A stretch of DNA of 64,000 bases, from contig JAGBCY010000033.1 in NCBI GenBank assembly GCA_017937765.1, positions 58,014 through 122,013 on the forward strand, written 5' to 3'. A model generated the notes under the pieces. It was not told the origin of the DNA, did no database searches, and saw nothing but the letters and a program-made list of their open reading frames with translations. Every line of letters begins with the position of its first letter. Within the stretch, counting starts at the first letter, position 1. Positions 50,655-60,321 of the stretch are shown here, one piece after another. The stretch comes from Alistipes sp. (GTDB taxonomy: Bacteria > Bacteroidota > Bacteroidia > Bacteroidales > Rikenellaceae). The translations under genes were made by a program, and so were the position numbers.

Positions 50655-51881
50655 ATGCGTTACGATACAGTCATAATAGGAGGAGGATTGAGCGGTCTTA
50701 TGAGCGGCATTGCTTTGGCGCGTGCCGGTCAGCAGGTGGCTATAATCTCAGCAGGACAGAGTGCGTTGCACTTCTCGTCGGGCTCGTTTGAACTCTATGG
50801 CGGAGCGGAGCATCCGTTGGAGGGTATCGCTACTCTCCCCGCGGAGCACCCCTACCAGAAATTGGGCGTTGAGCGTGTGGCTCACTATGCCGAGCAGACA
50901 CAGGAGCTTCTCCGTGAGGCTGGCATCCAGACCACGGGCTCGACGGCGCGTAACCACTACCGATTTACACCCATAGGTATGGTCAAGCCCGCGTGGCTGT
51001 CGCTTGCCGACTATACGCCGCTCGAGAGTGCCGATGCGCTACCGTGGCGCAGGGTGCTTGTGGCCAACCTCGAGGGCTATCTCGACTTCTTCCCATCGTT
51101 CGTCTCGGCGGGTCTTGCGCGTCTCGGCGTGGAGAGTAGCGTCGCGACCATATCGCTCCCGCAGCTGGAGCATCTGCGTAAGAGCACAACAGAGATGCGT
51201 GCGACAAACATCGCCCGCATTCTTGAGGGTGATGTCCTGCGTGCACTGGCCGAGGCGTTGAACGAACGTGTGGGTGATGCCGAGGCCATCTTGATGCCTG
51301 CGGTTGTGGGCCTTAAGAGTGATAAAGCTATGTTCGAGCTGCGCGAGCAGGTGAGCGTTCCCATCTGCTTCTTGCCCACGATGCCCGCGTCGGTGCCGGG
51401 TGTGCGTACGCAGCTCACGTTGTCGAGCTACTTCCAGCAGTTGGGAGGTGCCTATCTCATCGGCGATAATGTTGTTCGCGGCAACTTCGAGGATGGACGC
51501 CTTGTGAGCGTGAGGAGTAACAACCACGAGGATGTGGAGTTTAGGGCCGATAACTTTATTATCGCCACGGGTAGCTTCTTTAGCCACGGCCTTGTTGCCG
51601 AGACTAACCGCATCGTGGAGCCGATCTTCGGTCTCGATGTCGAGGCCGACGAGCAACGCACGCAGTGGTACGCTAAGGATCTGTATGCCCGCCAGCCCTA
51701 TATGTCGTACGGTCTTCGTAGCGACGATAGGTTCCGCCCGATGATTGAGGGTCGTCCGATTGAGAATCTCTATGCCGTTGGTTCGATCTTGGCTGGCCAG
51801 CGTGCCATCGAGGAGGGCACGGGTGGTGGTGTGGCTACCACGACGGCTCTCTATGTTGCCGACTTGATTCTAAACCGTTAA
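50655..51881 (+). CDS. glpB: Anaerobic glycerol-3-phosphate dehydrogenase subunit B
   Basis: A flavoprotein of 408 residues that completes the soluble GlpAB dehydrogenase. It has a dinucleotide fold at the N-terminus (TVIIGGGLSGLMSGIALARA), FSSGSFELYG and the closing block YAVGSILAGQRAIEEGTGGG. It lies between glpA and glpC with gaps of one and 11 bases, so it is part of the same operon. Confidence 0.94.
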   Translation: MRYDTVIIGGGLSGLMSGIALARAGQQVAIISAGQSALHFSSGSFELYGGAEHPLEGIATLPAEHPYQKLGVERVAHYAEQTQELLREAGIQTTGSTARNHYRFTPIGMVKPAWLSLADYTPLESADALPWRRVLVANLEGYLDFFPSFVSAGLARLGVESSVATISLPQLEHLRKSTTEMRATNIARILEGDVLRALAEALNERVGDAEAILMPAVVGLKSDKAMFELREQVSVPICFLPTMPASVPGVRTQLTLSSYFQQLGGAYLIGDNVVRGNFEDGRLVSVRSNNHEDVEFRADNFIIATGSFFSHGLVAETNRIVEPIFGLDVEADEQRTQWYAKDLYARQPYMSYGLRSDDRFRPMIEGRPIENLYAVGSILAGQRAIEEGTGGGVATTTALYVADLILNR

Positions 51882-51892
51882 TTCCCAGCGCG

Positions 51893-53140
51893 ATGAACAA
51901 GCATAACAATATAAGTCCCAATGGCTTCGAGCAGTGTATCAAGTGTACGATATGTACCGTTTACTGCCCGATGACGGCCGTGAATCCCGACTACCCGGGC
52001 CCCAAGCAGGCAGGTCCCGATGGCGAGCGTTATCGTCTGAAGAAGCCGTTGTTCTACGACGAGGCCCTGAAGTATTGCCTCAACTGCAAGCGTTGCGAGG
52101 TGGCGTGCCCCTCGAACGTGCGCATCGGCGATATCATCCAGGCTGCTCGTATAAAGTATAGCAAACACTCGCCAAAGTTGCGCGACGTGATCCTTGCCAA
52201 TACCGATTTTATGGGTACGGTGGCAACCACGATGGCACCCATTGTAAACGCCACGTTGAGGCTCAAGCCCGTCAAGCACGTGATGGATGCAGTCCTTGCA
52301 ATCGACCACCATCGCACCTTCCCGTCGTATGCGTCGCAGAGGTTCGAGACGTGGTATCGTAAGGAGGCGGCGGCAAAGCAGGCCGAGTACCCCAAGCAGG
52401 TGTCATACTTCCACGGCTGCTATGCCAACTACAACAACCCGCAGTTGGGTAAGGACTTAGTTAAGGTGCTTAATGCGTTGGGTTATGGTGTGCAGCTATT
52501 GGAGAAGGAGCGTTGCTGCGGCGTTGCGAAGATATCGAATGGCTTGGTCGAGGCGGCACGTCGCGATGCTAAGCGCAACCTCTCTGCGATACGCCAGGCC
52601 GTGGCCGAGGGTCGCGAGGTGGTGGCAACGTCGTCGACCTGTACGTTTACCATCCGCGATGAGTATCCCCACCTTCTCGGCCTTGAGAACGACGACGTTC
52701 GCAGCCAGATATCCTTGGCTACGCGATTTATCTATCGCCTGATCGAGGAGCGAAAGGCGAAGCTCGTCTTCCGTAAGGATTTCCGTCTGCGCGTTGCCTA
52801 CCACACGGCGTGCCATATCGAGCGTATGGGCTGGTCGATATACTCGACCTCGCTGCTACGTATGATCCCAGGCATCGAGTGGCTGCCGCTGGAGTCGCAG
52901 TGCTGCGGTATCGCCGGTACCTACGGCTTCAAGCGCGAGAACTATAACTTCTCGCAGGCCATCGGCGAAAAGCTGTTCCAGCGTATCAAGGAGCTTAACC
53001 CCGACGTGGTGTCGACCGACTGCGAGACGTGTAAGTGGCAGATCGAGATGTCGACATCGGTGCCGGTGGAGAATCCTATCTCGATACTCGCCCGCGCGTT
53101 AGACGAGGAGGCCACGCGCGAGGCAAACGGAGTGAAGTAA
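51893..53140 (+). CDS. glpC: Anaerobic glycerol-3-phosphate dehydrogenase subunit C
   Basis: The membrane-anchoring iron-sulfur subunit that transfers electrons from GlpAB to the quinone pool. It has two [4Fe-4S] motifs, CIKCTICTVYCP (Cys15, 18, 21, 25) and CLNCKRCEVACP, followed by two CCG domains (ERCCGVAK and SQCCGIAGTYGFK, with CETCKWQ near the end). The 415-residue length is normal. In anaerobes this links glycerol-3-phosphate oxidation to fumarate respiration. Confidence 0.95.
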   Translation: MNKHNNISPNGFEQCIKCTICTVYCPMTAVNPDYPGPKQAGPDGERYRLKKPLFYDEALKYCLNCKRCEVACPSNVRIGDIIQAARIKYSKHSPKLRDVILANTDFMGTVATTMAPIVNATLRLKPVKHVMDAVLAIDHHRTFPSYASQRFETWYRKEAAAKQAEYPKQVSYFHGCYANYNNPQLGKDLVKVLNALGYGVQLLEKERCCGVAKISNGLVEAARRDAKRNLSAIRQAVAEGREVVATSSTCTFTIRDEYPHLLGLENDDVRSQISLATRFIYRLIEERKAKLVFRKDFRLRVAYHTACHIERMGWSIYSTSLLRMIPGIEWLPLESQCCGIAGTYGFKRENYNFSQAIGEKLFQRIKELNPDVVSTDCETCKWQIEMSTSVPVENPISILARALDEEATREANGVK

Positions 53141-53182
53141 CATTTTAACTAATTAATAATTATTAACCTAAAATTTAGTCGT

Positions 53183-54574
53183 ATGTGGAAATTTTTAGCT
53201 CCCCCAGCCCACAAGCCCGAGCGTTCGGGTCCCGAGGCTGATGCCGACTACAAGAAGTTGCGTTGGCAGGTCTTCTTGGGTATCTTTATCGGATATGCAG
53301 GATTCTACATTGTTCGTAAGAACTTCTCGATGGCCATCCCGGAGTTGGCACAATTCGGTTTCGAGAAGAGCGAATTGAGTATCGTGCTGTCGATGAATGC
53401 CGTTGCTTATGCCCTCTCGAAGTTCTTGATGGGTAGTGTGTCGGATCGTAGCAACGCCCGCGTCTTTTTGCCTTTGGGCCTCGTGCTGGCGTCGATCACG
53501 ATGATCTTTATGATGGTTCCCGTGCTGGTCTTTGGCCCCGAGCAGAAGAACCTCGCCATTATCGTTATGGCTATCCTGAACTTCCTTGTGGGATGGTTTA
53601 ACGGTATGGGATGGCCTCCGTGCGGACGTGTTATGACACACTGGTTCTCGGTGAAAGAGCGCGGTACGATGATGTCTATCTGGAACTGCGCACATAACGT
53701 CGGTGGTGCTTTGGTAGGTCCTATGGCAGCTTATGGTGCTGTTTGGTTTGGTTCGTGGTTCTTTGCTAACGAGCCCGAGTACTACTTCCTTATCGGTACC
53801 TATCTCTTCCCCGCTTGTGCCGCTATCTTCGTGGCTATCTTGGCCTTCTTGTTGATTCGCGACACGCCTCAGTCGTGCGCATTGCCCTCGGTTGAGAAGT
53901 GGCGTAATGACTATCCGAAAAACTATTCGGAGCAGCACGAGCAGGTTCTCTCTACGCGCGACATCTTCTTTAAGTATGTGCTTAACAACAAGCTGTTGTG
54001 GTATATCGCTGTGGCTAATGCCTTCGTATATATGGTTCGCTACGGATGCTTGGATTGGGCTCCTACGTTCCTTAAGGAGGCTCAGGGCTTCGATATCAAG
54101 CAGGCAGGTTGGGCATACTTCGCATACGAGTTTGCAGCTATCCCCGGTACGCTTGTTTGCGGCTGGTTGAGCGATAAGGTCTTTAACGGCCGTCGTGCGC
54201 TGCCTACGATCATCTTTATGGCCCTCGTAGCGGTGTTCATCCTCCTCTACTGGCAGTTCTCGGATAACTTCACGATCGTCACCTTGTCGCTTATCGCCAT
54301 CGGTTTCTTCATCTATGGTCCCGTTATGTTGATCGGCGTTCAGGCTCTCGACCTCGCACCAAAGAATGCAGCAGGCACAGCAGCTGGTCTTACCGGCTTC
54401 TTCGGCTACTTCTTCGGTACGGCTATCCTTGCAAACATCGTCATCGGTTATGTTGCCGAGCACGCTGGCTGGGATTGGACCTTTATCTTGTTGATCGCAG
54501 CTTGCTTGCTGTCAATCGTCTTGATGGGCCTCACCTACAAGAACGAGCAGTACTTGGCTGAGCAGAAGAATTAA
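53183..54574 (+). CDS. glpT: Glycerol-3-phosphate:phosphate antiporter
   Basis: A major-facilitator transporter of 463 residues with about 12 membrane helices. GlpT-like blocks include FLGIFIGYAGFYIVRKNFSM near helix 1, MGSVSDRSNARVFLPLGL, FNGMGWPPCGRVMTHWFS and IWNCAHNVGGALVGP. It imports glycerol-3-phosphate in exchange for phosphate. It sits in the operon immediately after glpC and before a glycerophosphodiesterase, so substrate supply and use are linked. Confidence 0.94.
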   Translation: MWKFLAPPAHKPERSGPEADADYKKLRWQVFLGIFIGYAGFYIVRKNFSMAIPELAQFGFEKSELSIVLSMNAVAYALSKFLMGSVSDRSNARVFLPLGLVLASITMIFMMVPVLVFGPEQKNLAIIVMAILNFLVGWFNGMGWPPCGRVMTHWFSVKERGTMMSIWNCAHNVGGALVGPMAAYGAVWFGSWFFANEPEYYFLIGTYLFPACAAIFVAILAFLLIRDTPQSCALPSVEKWRNDYPKNYSEQHEQVLSTRDIFFKYVLNNKLLWYIAVANAFVYMVRYGCLDWAPTFLKEAQGFDIKQAGWAYFAYEFAAIPGTLVCGWLSDKVFNGRRALPTIIFMALVAVFILLYWQFSDNFTIVTLSLIAIGFFIYGPVMLIGVQALDLAPKNAAGTAAGLTGFFGYFFGTAILANIVIGYVAEHAGWDWTFILLIAACLLSIVLMGLTYKNEQYLAEQKN

Positions 54575-54616
54575 TATCATTCAAATAAATCATTTCTTAA
54601 CCTAAACAATTAAACT

Positions 54617-55993
54617 ATGCACAAAAATCTATTTCGATTAGGCTTTGCATTTGCGGTTTTGGCCGGTACACTCGTGGCGTGCGAAAACCAGGATGTAACG
54701 GATGTGAACAATGACGCAGCGCGCATTGAGACCAACACGATCTCGCCCGAAATGGCAAAGGTTCGTGACTATGTGCCCCCTATGGCAGTAGCCGCTCACC
54801 GTGGCTCTACGTTCTGGGCTCCCGAGGAGACCGAGGCCGCTTGGCGTTGGGCTCGTGAGATTGGTGCCGACTACCTTGAGTCTGACCTTCAGTGCTCGAA
54901 GGATGGTGTTATCTTGGCTAACCACGATGACAACCTCTGCCGTACTACCAACATCGAGAACGTATTTGGCGAGGATGTTCCCCGCACACGTCCCCAGTGG
55001 TATATGGAGAATGCCGGTATGACCGAGGCTGAGGCTATGGCTCAGTATGCTAAGGACCGTGCAGCGTTCCAGCCCTACTACACCAACCAGTATATGTACG
55101 AGGAGCTCTTGATGCTCGACGCTGGTACTTGGTTCAACGAGTCGAGCTTGGAGATGGCTCGCGAGGGCTTCACTCGTAACAAGCAGTATGTATCGACTCT
55201 CGAGGACCAGATCCGCTATGCCGAGGGTAAGATGCTTAAGCGTGACGCTAATGGCGAGCGCGTATTCACTAAGGAGGGTACGTACGATCCCGCAAATCCT
55301 CACACATCGCTCAAGTATAAGTTTGAGTATGTTGACGATCCCGAGTGGAGAGGTAACGTTCCCGGTATCTACATCGAGTTCAAGGAGTCGTGGTTGAACC
55401 CCAGCAACTTCGAGGAGATGGTCTACAACGAGTTGGATCGCCTCGGCTGGAACATCATCACCAAGCCTTGCGATGGCGAGCCCTGGTATAAGGATGGTAA
55501 GGTTAACGTTGGTAACACCAACGGTAAGGTAATCCTCCAGACCTTCTCGTTCGAGAGCTTGCGCCGTACGGCTGAGAAGTTCGAGGGTAAGGTTCCTATG
55601 TGCTTCCTCTTGTGGCACGACAACATCACGCCCGCGCAGTATGCTGGTTACATCAACCAGGGTCTCGAGTTCAAGGCTCACATCATCGGCCCCTGCATCG
55701 CTGGTGCTCCTAACAACTACTTCGAGATGAATGCTCCCTGGATGGCCGATATGATCCGTCGCTCGGGTATGCTCAACCACCCCTATTCGTTCGATACGCT
55801 CGATCAGATGAATACCTACTTCGGTGTTTATCACTATGGTGCTGGTCAGTTCGCAGCTCCCTATATGGATGGTGCCTTCACTAACCGTTCGGAGATGACT
55901 ATCCAGTTCTTGATCGACAATGGCGCACGTGCTGAGGGTGCTCCCACTACCGTAGAGGATCCTATCGCTGTATTGGAGCGTCTGGGTTACTAA
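54617..55993 (+). CDS. Glycerophosphodiester phosphodiesterase lipoprotein (GlpQ-like)
   Basis: A lipoprotein of 458 residues (Cys22, ENQDVTD). It cleaves glycerophosphodiesters to glycerol-3-phosphate and an alcohol. The GDPD catalytic features are present: His61 in VAAHRGS, Glu in APEETEAAWRWA, Glu88-x-Asp90 in DYLESDLQCSKDG and His103 in LANHDD. A long insert (about residues 110-215) separates the motif region from the rest, as in large Bacteroidetes members. It supplies GlpT in the periplasm or at the surface. Confidence 0.92.
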   Translation: MHKNLFRLGFAFAVLAGTLVACENQDVTDVNNDAARIETNTISPEMAKVRDYVPPMAVAAHRGSTFWAPEETEAAWRWAREIGADYLESDLQCSKDGVILANHDDNLCRTTNIENVFGEDVPRTRPQWYMENAGMTEAEAMAQYAKDRAAFQPYYTNQYMYEELLMLDAGTWFNESSLEMAREGFTRNKQYVSTLEDQIRYAEGKMLKRDANGERVFTKEGTYDPANPHTSLKYKFEYVDDPEWRGNVPGIYIEFKESWLNPSNFEEMVYNELDRLGWNIITKPCDGEPWYKDGKVNVGNTNGKVILQTFSFESLRRTAEKFEGKVPMCFLLWHDNITPAQYAGYINQGLEFKAHIIGPCIAGAPNNYFEMNAPWMADMIRRSGMLNHPYSFDTLDQMNTYFGVYHYGAGQFAAPYMDGAFTNRSEMTIQFLIDNGARAEGAPTTVEDPIAVLERLGY

Positions 55994-56030
55994 TCAAACT
56001 TCATTCAAACATTAAAAGACTTACAAGAAT

Positions 56031-57380
56031 ATGAAAAAATACTTCTTACTGCCTTTGATGGCTCTGTTCGCCCTAAACGCAGTGGCACAGGATTTTGACA
56101 CTGAACCGGTGGTAAAGTTCGATAACGAGAGCGAGAATCTGAAGTTTACAATCGGTGCTCGCATGATGGCAGATGTTGCCTACTACCACAGCGACTTCAC
56201 ACCGCTTAAGTCGGGTGCTGCGTTGACCGACGCACGTATCCGTACATCTATGACCTACCAGAACTGGTACTTCTTCGCCGACTTCGACTTCTCGAAGGGT
56301 AAGTTCAAGCAGAAGAATATCTTCTTGCAGTATGCGTGGGACCAGAATAAGGATCAGAGCAACTGGAAGTGGCACGCTATCAAGGCCGGCTACTACAACG
56401 ATCCCGCCTCTATGTCGCGCAACACCAGCATCGGTAGCTATCACTTCATCTCACGTCCCGGTATGGTTAACGCCTTGCAGAACGGCCGTCAGCTCGGTGT
56501 GAGCTACAAGTATGTAGACAAGAACGTATTCCTCCACCAGGGTATCTACGCCGAGAACCTCTACAACGATCAGATCGCTGGCTTCCAGGGTGCTACCATC
56601 AGCGGCCGCTGGTTGTACTTGCCCATCAACACCGAGACTAACACGTTGCACATCGGTGTGGGTGCTCGCTATGCTAAGCTTAAGACTGGTACCGTTAACA
56701 GCAACGTTGTGCAGACAAACCTCAACCTCTCAACTTCGTTGGAAACCTACGTTGATCCCGATGCACAGTTCGTAAACGCTAACGTACCTTGGGCTTCTGA
56801 CGTGTTCAACGTAAACGTTGAGGCTTTGTACCGTGGCAAGAAGTTCTTCGTTCGTGGTGAGTACACCTACAAGGCTATCGGCAAGGACCGCGACGACGAG
56901 ACCCTCTTCAAGAATCAGTTGGGTACGCTTTGGTCTTGGGGCTCACTCGAGTCTTGGCAGGCAGGTAATCCTTTGAAGACTTCTCACTTCCAGGGTGCAT
57001 ACGTTGAGGCAGGCTTCCTCGTATTCGGTCAGCCCTATACCTACAATCGCAAGGAGGCGTTGTTGGGTGGCCTTGGTGGCAAGTCGCTCGAGATCGTTGC
57101 TCGTTATAGCTGGACCGATCTTAACGATGTTGTTGACGGTGCATACTACTTCGTAGCTCAGGATAAGTATATCGATAACGGTATCTTGGCCGACTACCCC
57201 GTAGCATCTACCAGCATTGGTGGTGGTGAGTTGCACTCGGTAACCCTCGGTGTTAACTACGCAATCAACCGCTTCGTTCAGGTTATGGTTAACTATTCAT
57301 ACCACAACCTCAACCGCGACAAGTACGCTTACGACAAGAACTTCCACGGCGTTCAGGGCCGCTTGGTATTCTCGTTCTAA
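56031..57380 (+). CDS. Outer-membrane porin of the phosphate-selective porin type
   Basis: A 449-residue protein with a signal peptide (cleavage after NAVAQ) and repeated amphipathic strands ending in an aromatic C-terminus (GRLVFSF), typical of outer-membrane beta-barrels. ARMMADVAYYHSD, NWYFFADFDFSKGKFKQKNI and FHGVQGRLVFSF resemble OprP/OprO-type porins. As the last gene of the glp operon it probably admits glycerophosphodiesters or glycerol-3-phosphate across the outer membrane. The substrate is inferred. Confidence 0.88.
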   Translation: MKKYFLLPLMALFALNAVAQDFDTEPVVKFDNESENLKFTIGARMMADVAYYHSDFTPLKSGAALTDARIRTSMTYQNWYFFADFDFSKGKFKQKNIFLQYAWDQNKDQSNWKWHAIKAGYYNDPASMSRNTSIGSYHFISRPGMVNALQNGRQLGVSYKYVDKNVFLHQGIYAENLYNDQIAGFQGATISGRWLYLPINTETNTLHIGVGARYAKLKTGTVNSNVVQTNLNLSTSLETYVDPDAQFVNANVPWASDVFNVNVEALYRGKKFFVRGEYTYKAIGKDRDDETLFKNQLGTLWSWGSLESWQAGNPLKTSHFQGAYVEAGFLVFGQPYTYNRKEALLGGLGGKSLEIVARYSWTDLNDVVDGAYYFVAQDKYIDNGILADYPVASTSIGGGELHSVTLGVNYAINRFVQVMVNYSYHNLNRDKYAYDKNFHGVQGRLVFSF

Positions 57381-57414
57381 TCGCATCAAGGTTAATCGCG
57401 TTTACAACGTTTTG

Positions 57415-57446
57415 TCGACCCCGCCACTGCGGGGTCGATTTTTTTG
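57415..57446 (+). terminator. Rho-independent terminator of the glp operon
   Basis: A perfect 10-bp GC-rich stem (57415-57424 with 57429-57438), loop CACT, followed by TTTTTTTG. Confidence 0.93.
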
Positions 57447-57516
57447 TGCCGATATGATTGAGCTTGTATGTTTTGGGCTTGTAGAAAAATTCGCGACGAG
57501 ATAAAGCCGCGAGGCC

Positions 57517-58866
57517 TTATTCCTTTATGTAGGCGTCGAGATTAATATCGCGGTGCTCGTCCATCCTATCGCGGAAATCATCCCAGCAACTATCCGATGG
57601 GATGTGTACGGGAATTACTGCGTATGTTCCACCGCAGCCATTTAATCGCCAGCTGTTGCCCATCTCTTTAATGGCTGAGGGGTAGATTAGTGCTCCTAAT
57701 TTAGCCCCCTTAATCCCGTTGTCGCGCTGACTGTCAAGTGTGTGCATATACGCAATAAGCTGGAATTGGTCTTCGCGCTGTCCCATTCCGCCATCTATGT
57801 TCTTGTACTTCGCATCGAGGACAATGCCCCCATTCTCCAAACTATAAAAATCGGGGAAACGCTGATGTGCGCCGCTGCCATCTTCTAAAAACTTGATGCC
57901 GTTACCCTCGCCCTTCACGCCGTGCGTAAAGCCCCTCTCGCACAAGATCGTTGCGAGGTACTCCTCCCATAGCCACGCCCCATCGAAGAGTATGCCATAG
58001 ACCCTATTATCCGAGGATGAGTAGCTCATCTTCTTATGGCGTAGGATCGCAAGACAGAGCCTCTGTAACATCGTGTATTGTGTATAAAACGGATGCTTCG
58101 CGGGGCGCAGATTCTGATTTATTATGCGCTGACGGTCATTGGCATTATATGTTGGCGTGATGTCGTAGATCGTGCGTACGGCATCCTGCATATCTCTATC
58201 CGAGCGCAATATATTTCCCGCCATTGGGCTTGTGCGTATATACTCAATCGTGTGGCGTATGAGTTGGGTCACGGGGTTATCTAAACAGTACTCGGTCGTG
58301 CGATACGCTATCTTCCCGTTAAAGGGGGTGTTGTAGCGTAGATGGCGAGCTACATCTATTGCGCCCCTGATATTTGCATCATTATACTCTCGCTTGCGAT
58401 ACTGCTTGAACACTCCCTGACGCATAGCCTGCTTGAGGTGGTGAGGGAAGAGGTAGAGCAAGAAGTCGAGAGCCTCGTTGTCGCCACCACTGTGTGGCAT
58501 ATTGAGGATGTTGAAGTGAAACACCCGCTGCAACATATAGTGCAGGAAGTAGTCTTGATCGTTGTCGCAATGGAAGCGCGAACGAATGGAGAGCTCGGCA
58601 CGGGTTGCGTCATCTTGTACACCGATAAATCCCATCAGATTGCCAGTGGATATGGTGTCGTCGATAATGGAGCAAATAGTAGACTTGCTGAACTGCTCGC
58701 GCTTATCGCCTAAACAGTGAGGAAAAATAAGCAGGTTTGGATGTTTTTTGCATAACTCCCCAACCGAGCGATGGGATATGCTATTGCGTAGCAACTCCCA
58801 CTGCTCGGCAGAGTATCGGACTTTTTGCAACTCCTCGCGCCGTCGCGACCTATTATCTACTATCAT
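57517..58866 (-). CDS. McrC-like nuclease subunit of a McrBC restriction system
   Basis: A 449-residue protein in the position of McrC, 11 bases after the McrB-like gene. The C-terminal part has a PD-(D/E)xK nuclease motif: RFPDFYSLENGGIVLDAKYK (Asp, then Asp-x-Lys). Upstream blocks IRGAIDVARHLRYNTPFNGK, TEYCLDNPVTQLIRHTIEYI and FDGAWLWEEYLATIL are McrC-like. Such complexes cut methylated or modified DNA when driven by the McrB motor. The N-terminal 90 residues are less clear. Confidence 0.85.
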   Translation of the reverse strand: MIVDNRSRRREELQKVRYSAEQWELLRNSISHRSVGELCKKHPNLLIFPHCLGDKREQFSKSTICSIIDDTISTGNLMGFIGVQDDATRAELSIRSRFHCDNDQDYFLHYMLQRVFHFNILNMPHSGGDNEALDFLLYLFPHHLKQAMRQGVFKQYRKREYNDANIRGAIDVARHLRYNTPFNGKIAYRTTEYCLDNPVTQLIRHTIEYIRTSPMAGNILRSDRDMQDAVRTIYDITPTYNANDRQRIINQNLRPAKHPFYTQYTMLQRLCLAILRHKKMSYSSSDNRVYGILFDGAWLWEEYLATILCERGFTHGVKGEGNGIKFLEDGSGAHQRFPDFYSLENGGIVLDAKYKNIDGGMGQREDQFQLIAYMHTLDSQRDNGIKGAKLGALIYPSAIKEMGNSWRLNGCGGTYAVIPVHIPSDSCWDDFRDRMDEHRDINLDAYIKE

Positions 58867-58877
58867 CAGACGCGTTA

Positions 58878-60218
58878 TTAGATTACGTTGTTCGTCTCGT
58901 GGGCTGTATTATTGTCAGCGGGCTTATTGTAGGCCTCCTTGAGACGCTCGATCTTAACATCAATGTCCTCCTCACCTCGCAGGTACTCGCGCAAAAGACC
59001 CTCTAAACGATATCTCCACAGCTCATCTGCACTCTCCTTGCCATCCTTCAATTTCAGGAAGTATGATGCACCTATTTGGAACGACGTCGAGAGCTTCATA
59101 TCCTCAACAATGGATCTATTCAGATTCTCCATACGCCTCTTTATATCCTCGGGAATCTCCATATTTCGGGCACTCATCTCCGCGGTAACCTCAATAAATT
59201 GGAAACGGCGGCGCATAGCAAAATCCATCGACTCGACGCTGCGGTCGATATCGTTCATCGTGCCGATGATATAGACATTCTCGGGGATATAGAAGCCGTC
59301 GCGGAACGGGTCTGCTTGGTCGGGTTTGAAATCATTATCCCCATCCTTTGGTATAAGGTTTTGGTATTGAGTGTCAATCTTGCCCTCTACGCCACGATAT
59401 CCGGGATCAATAGCATAGAACAGCTCACCAAAAATCTTCGACAAGTCGCCACGATTGATCTCGTCGATAAGGAAGAGAAAAGGTTGCTTATCAGAGCTTG
59501 TACTTGATTGGCTATTAGCGTTATGAGCAATTTCCAAAAGTTTATTTATAACCCATTTGTACTGAGTTTTGTCCACGCCTTTAGTAGGTTTCGATTTATA
59601 CTTAGCCGTATATTCCTGGACCAAAGAATCTATCTGCGTATCAGATACCGTTTCATTTTCGTTCTGAATATAGTATCTAAAGCAATACTCGAGATATTCT
59701 TTTATTGTATATTTAGGTTGACCGTTTTGTGTAGACAACTTAATTCGGTTATCTTTGGTTATCTCGATATCAAGGTAACCACAACGTGGAGTCTCGTATT
59801 GTTTAATATCCCCATTACTAATTAGTGTCAATAAAGTGCTATATACGTCATCAAAAGACACATTTGTTTGTCGTTGTTTTGAAATAAGCGGTGCTTTAAT
59901 AGCACTCTTGCAAAACTGCTTAAACGCACCATCTTTGCGCTTGAAAACAATATTACCTTTACCATCGTCCTCTGGTCGCAAGCCCTCAACAAAATCGGTA
60001 TAGTCATACGACGGGTGAAACTGCACCATCTTGAAACGTCCGTTTTTTTCAAGCTCCTTAATGTCGGATACCCCACACAGCGACGTTGCAATCTCCTTCG
60101 CCAAATAAGTCTTTCCTGTACCCGGGGCACCGTGCAGAATAATGTTGTGGCTCGCCAGCAGCATCTCCTTTATCTCATCTCGTGTCAGCAGCATCTCCTT
60201 TATCTCATCTCGTGTCAT
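58878..60218 (-). CDS. McrB-like AAA+ GTPase of a McrBC restriction system
   Basis: A 446-residue AAA+ motor. Walker A GAPGTGKT is at residues 30-37, the McrB block MVQFHPSYDYTDFVEGLRP follows, Walker B is LFLIDEINRGDLSKIFGEL, and the McrB-specific TMNDIDRSVESMDFAMRRRF is present. Unlike E. coli McrB there is no N-terminal DNA-binding domain; the motor begins almost at residue 22. About 120 residues inserted between Walker A and B may supply target recognition. The first 21 residues contain an exact ten-residue tandem duplication (TRDEIKEMLL twice). Confidence 0.9.
   Translation of the reverse strand: MTRDEIKEMLLTRDEIKEMLLASHNIILHGAPGTGKTYLAKEIATSLCGVSDIKELEKNGRFKMVQFHPSYDYTDFVEGLRPEDDGKGNIVFKRKDGAFKQFCKSAIKAPLISKQRQTNVSFDDVYSTLLTLISNGDIKQYETPRCGYLDIEITKDNRIKLSTQNGQPKYTIKEYLEYCFRYYIQNENETVSDTQIDSLVQEYTAKYKSKPTKGVDKTQYKWVINKLLEIAHNANSQSSTSSDKQPFLFLIDEINRGDLSKIFGELFYAIDPGYRGVEGKIDTQYQNLIPKDGDNDFKPDQADPFRDGFYIPENVYIIGTMNDIDRSVESMDFAMRRRFQFIEVTAEMSARNMEIPEDIKRRMENLNRSIVEDMKLSTSFQIGASYFLKLKDGKESADELWRYRLEGLLREYLRGEEDIDVKIERLKEAYNKPADNNTAHETNNVI
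60156..60215. repeat. Exact 30-bp tandem duplication at the McrB start
   Basis: Two identical 30-base copies (60156-60185 and 60186-60215) directly follow the McrB ATG. They stay in frame and duplicate ten residues. No base differs, so the event is recent or maintained by slippage. Confidence 0.95.
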
Positions 60219-60251
60219 AGGTTATATAGTTTTATTATTTCGTTTCTCCTA

Positions 60252-60282
60252 CAAAATTAATCAATTAATTTCTGTTGTGCAA
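60252..60282 (-). promoter_or_regulatory. Promoter of the mcrBC-like operon
   Basis: On the minus strand, TTG (60282-60280), 20 bases, TAATTTTG (60259-60252). The spacing and both boxes fit the Bacteroidota consensus. The ATG is 34 bases further on. Confidence 0.55.
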
Positions 60283-60286
60283 TGTA

Positions 60287-60321
60287 TAATATGGCAATTT
60301 ATACCGCAAAATGCCATATTA
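60287..60321. promoter_or_regulatory. Inverted repeat before the mcrBC promoter, at the WYL gene stop
   Basis: Arms TAATATGGCA (60287-60296) and TGCCATATTA (60312-60321) are perfect 10-bp complements 15 bases apart. They include the stop codon of the WYL regulator and end 5 bases upstream of the mcrB -33 box. This could be a regulator operator or a terminator/attenuator of the WYL gene. Confidence 0.55.

Noticed and set aside
53195-54463. A 422-residue open frame opposite glpT
   Set aside because: Highly charged composition without motifs, antisense to a well-supported transporter.
54638-55834. A 398-residue open frame opposite the GlpQ-like gene
   Set aside because: Composition of a reversed coding sequence and no domain.
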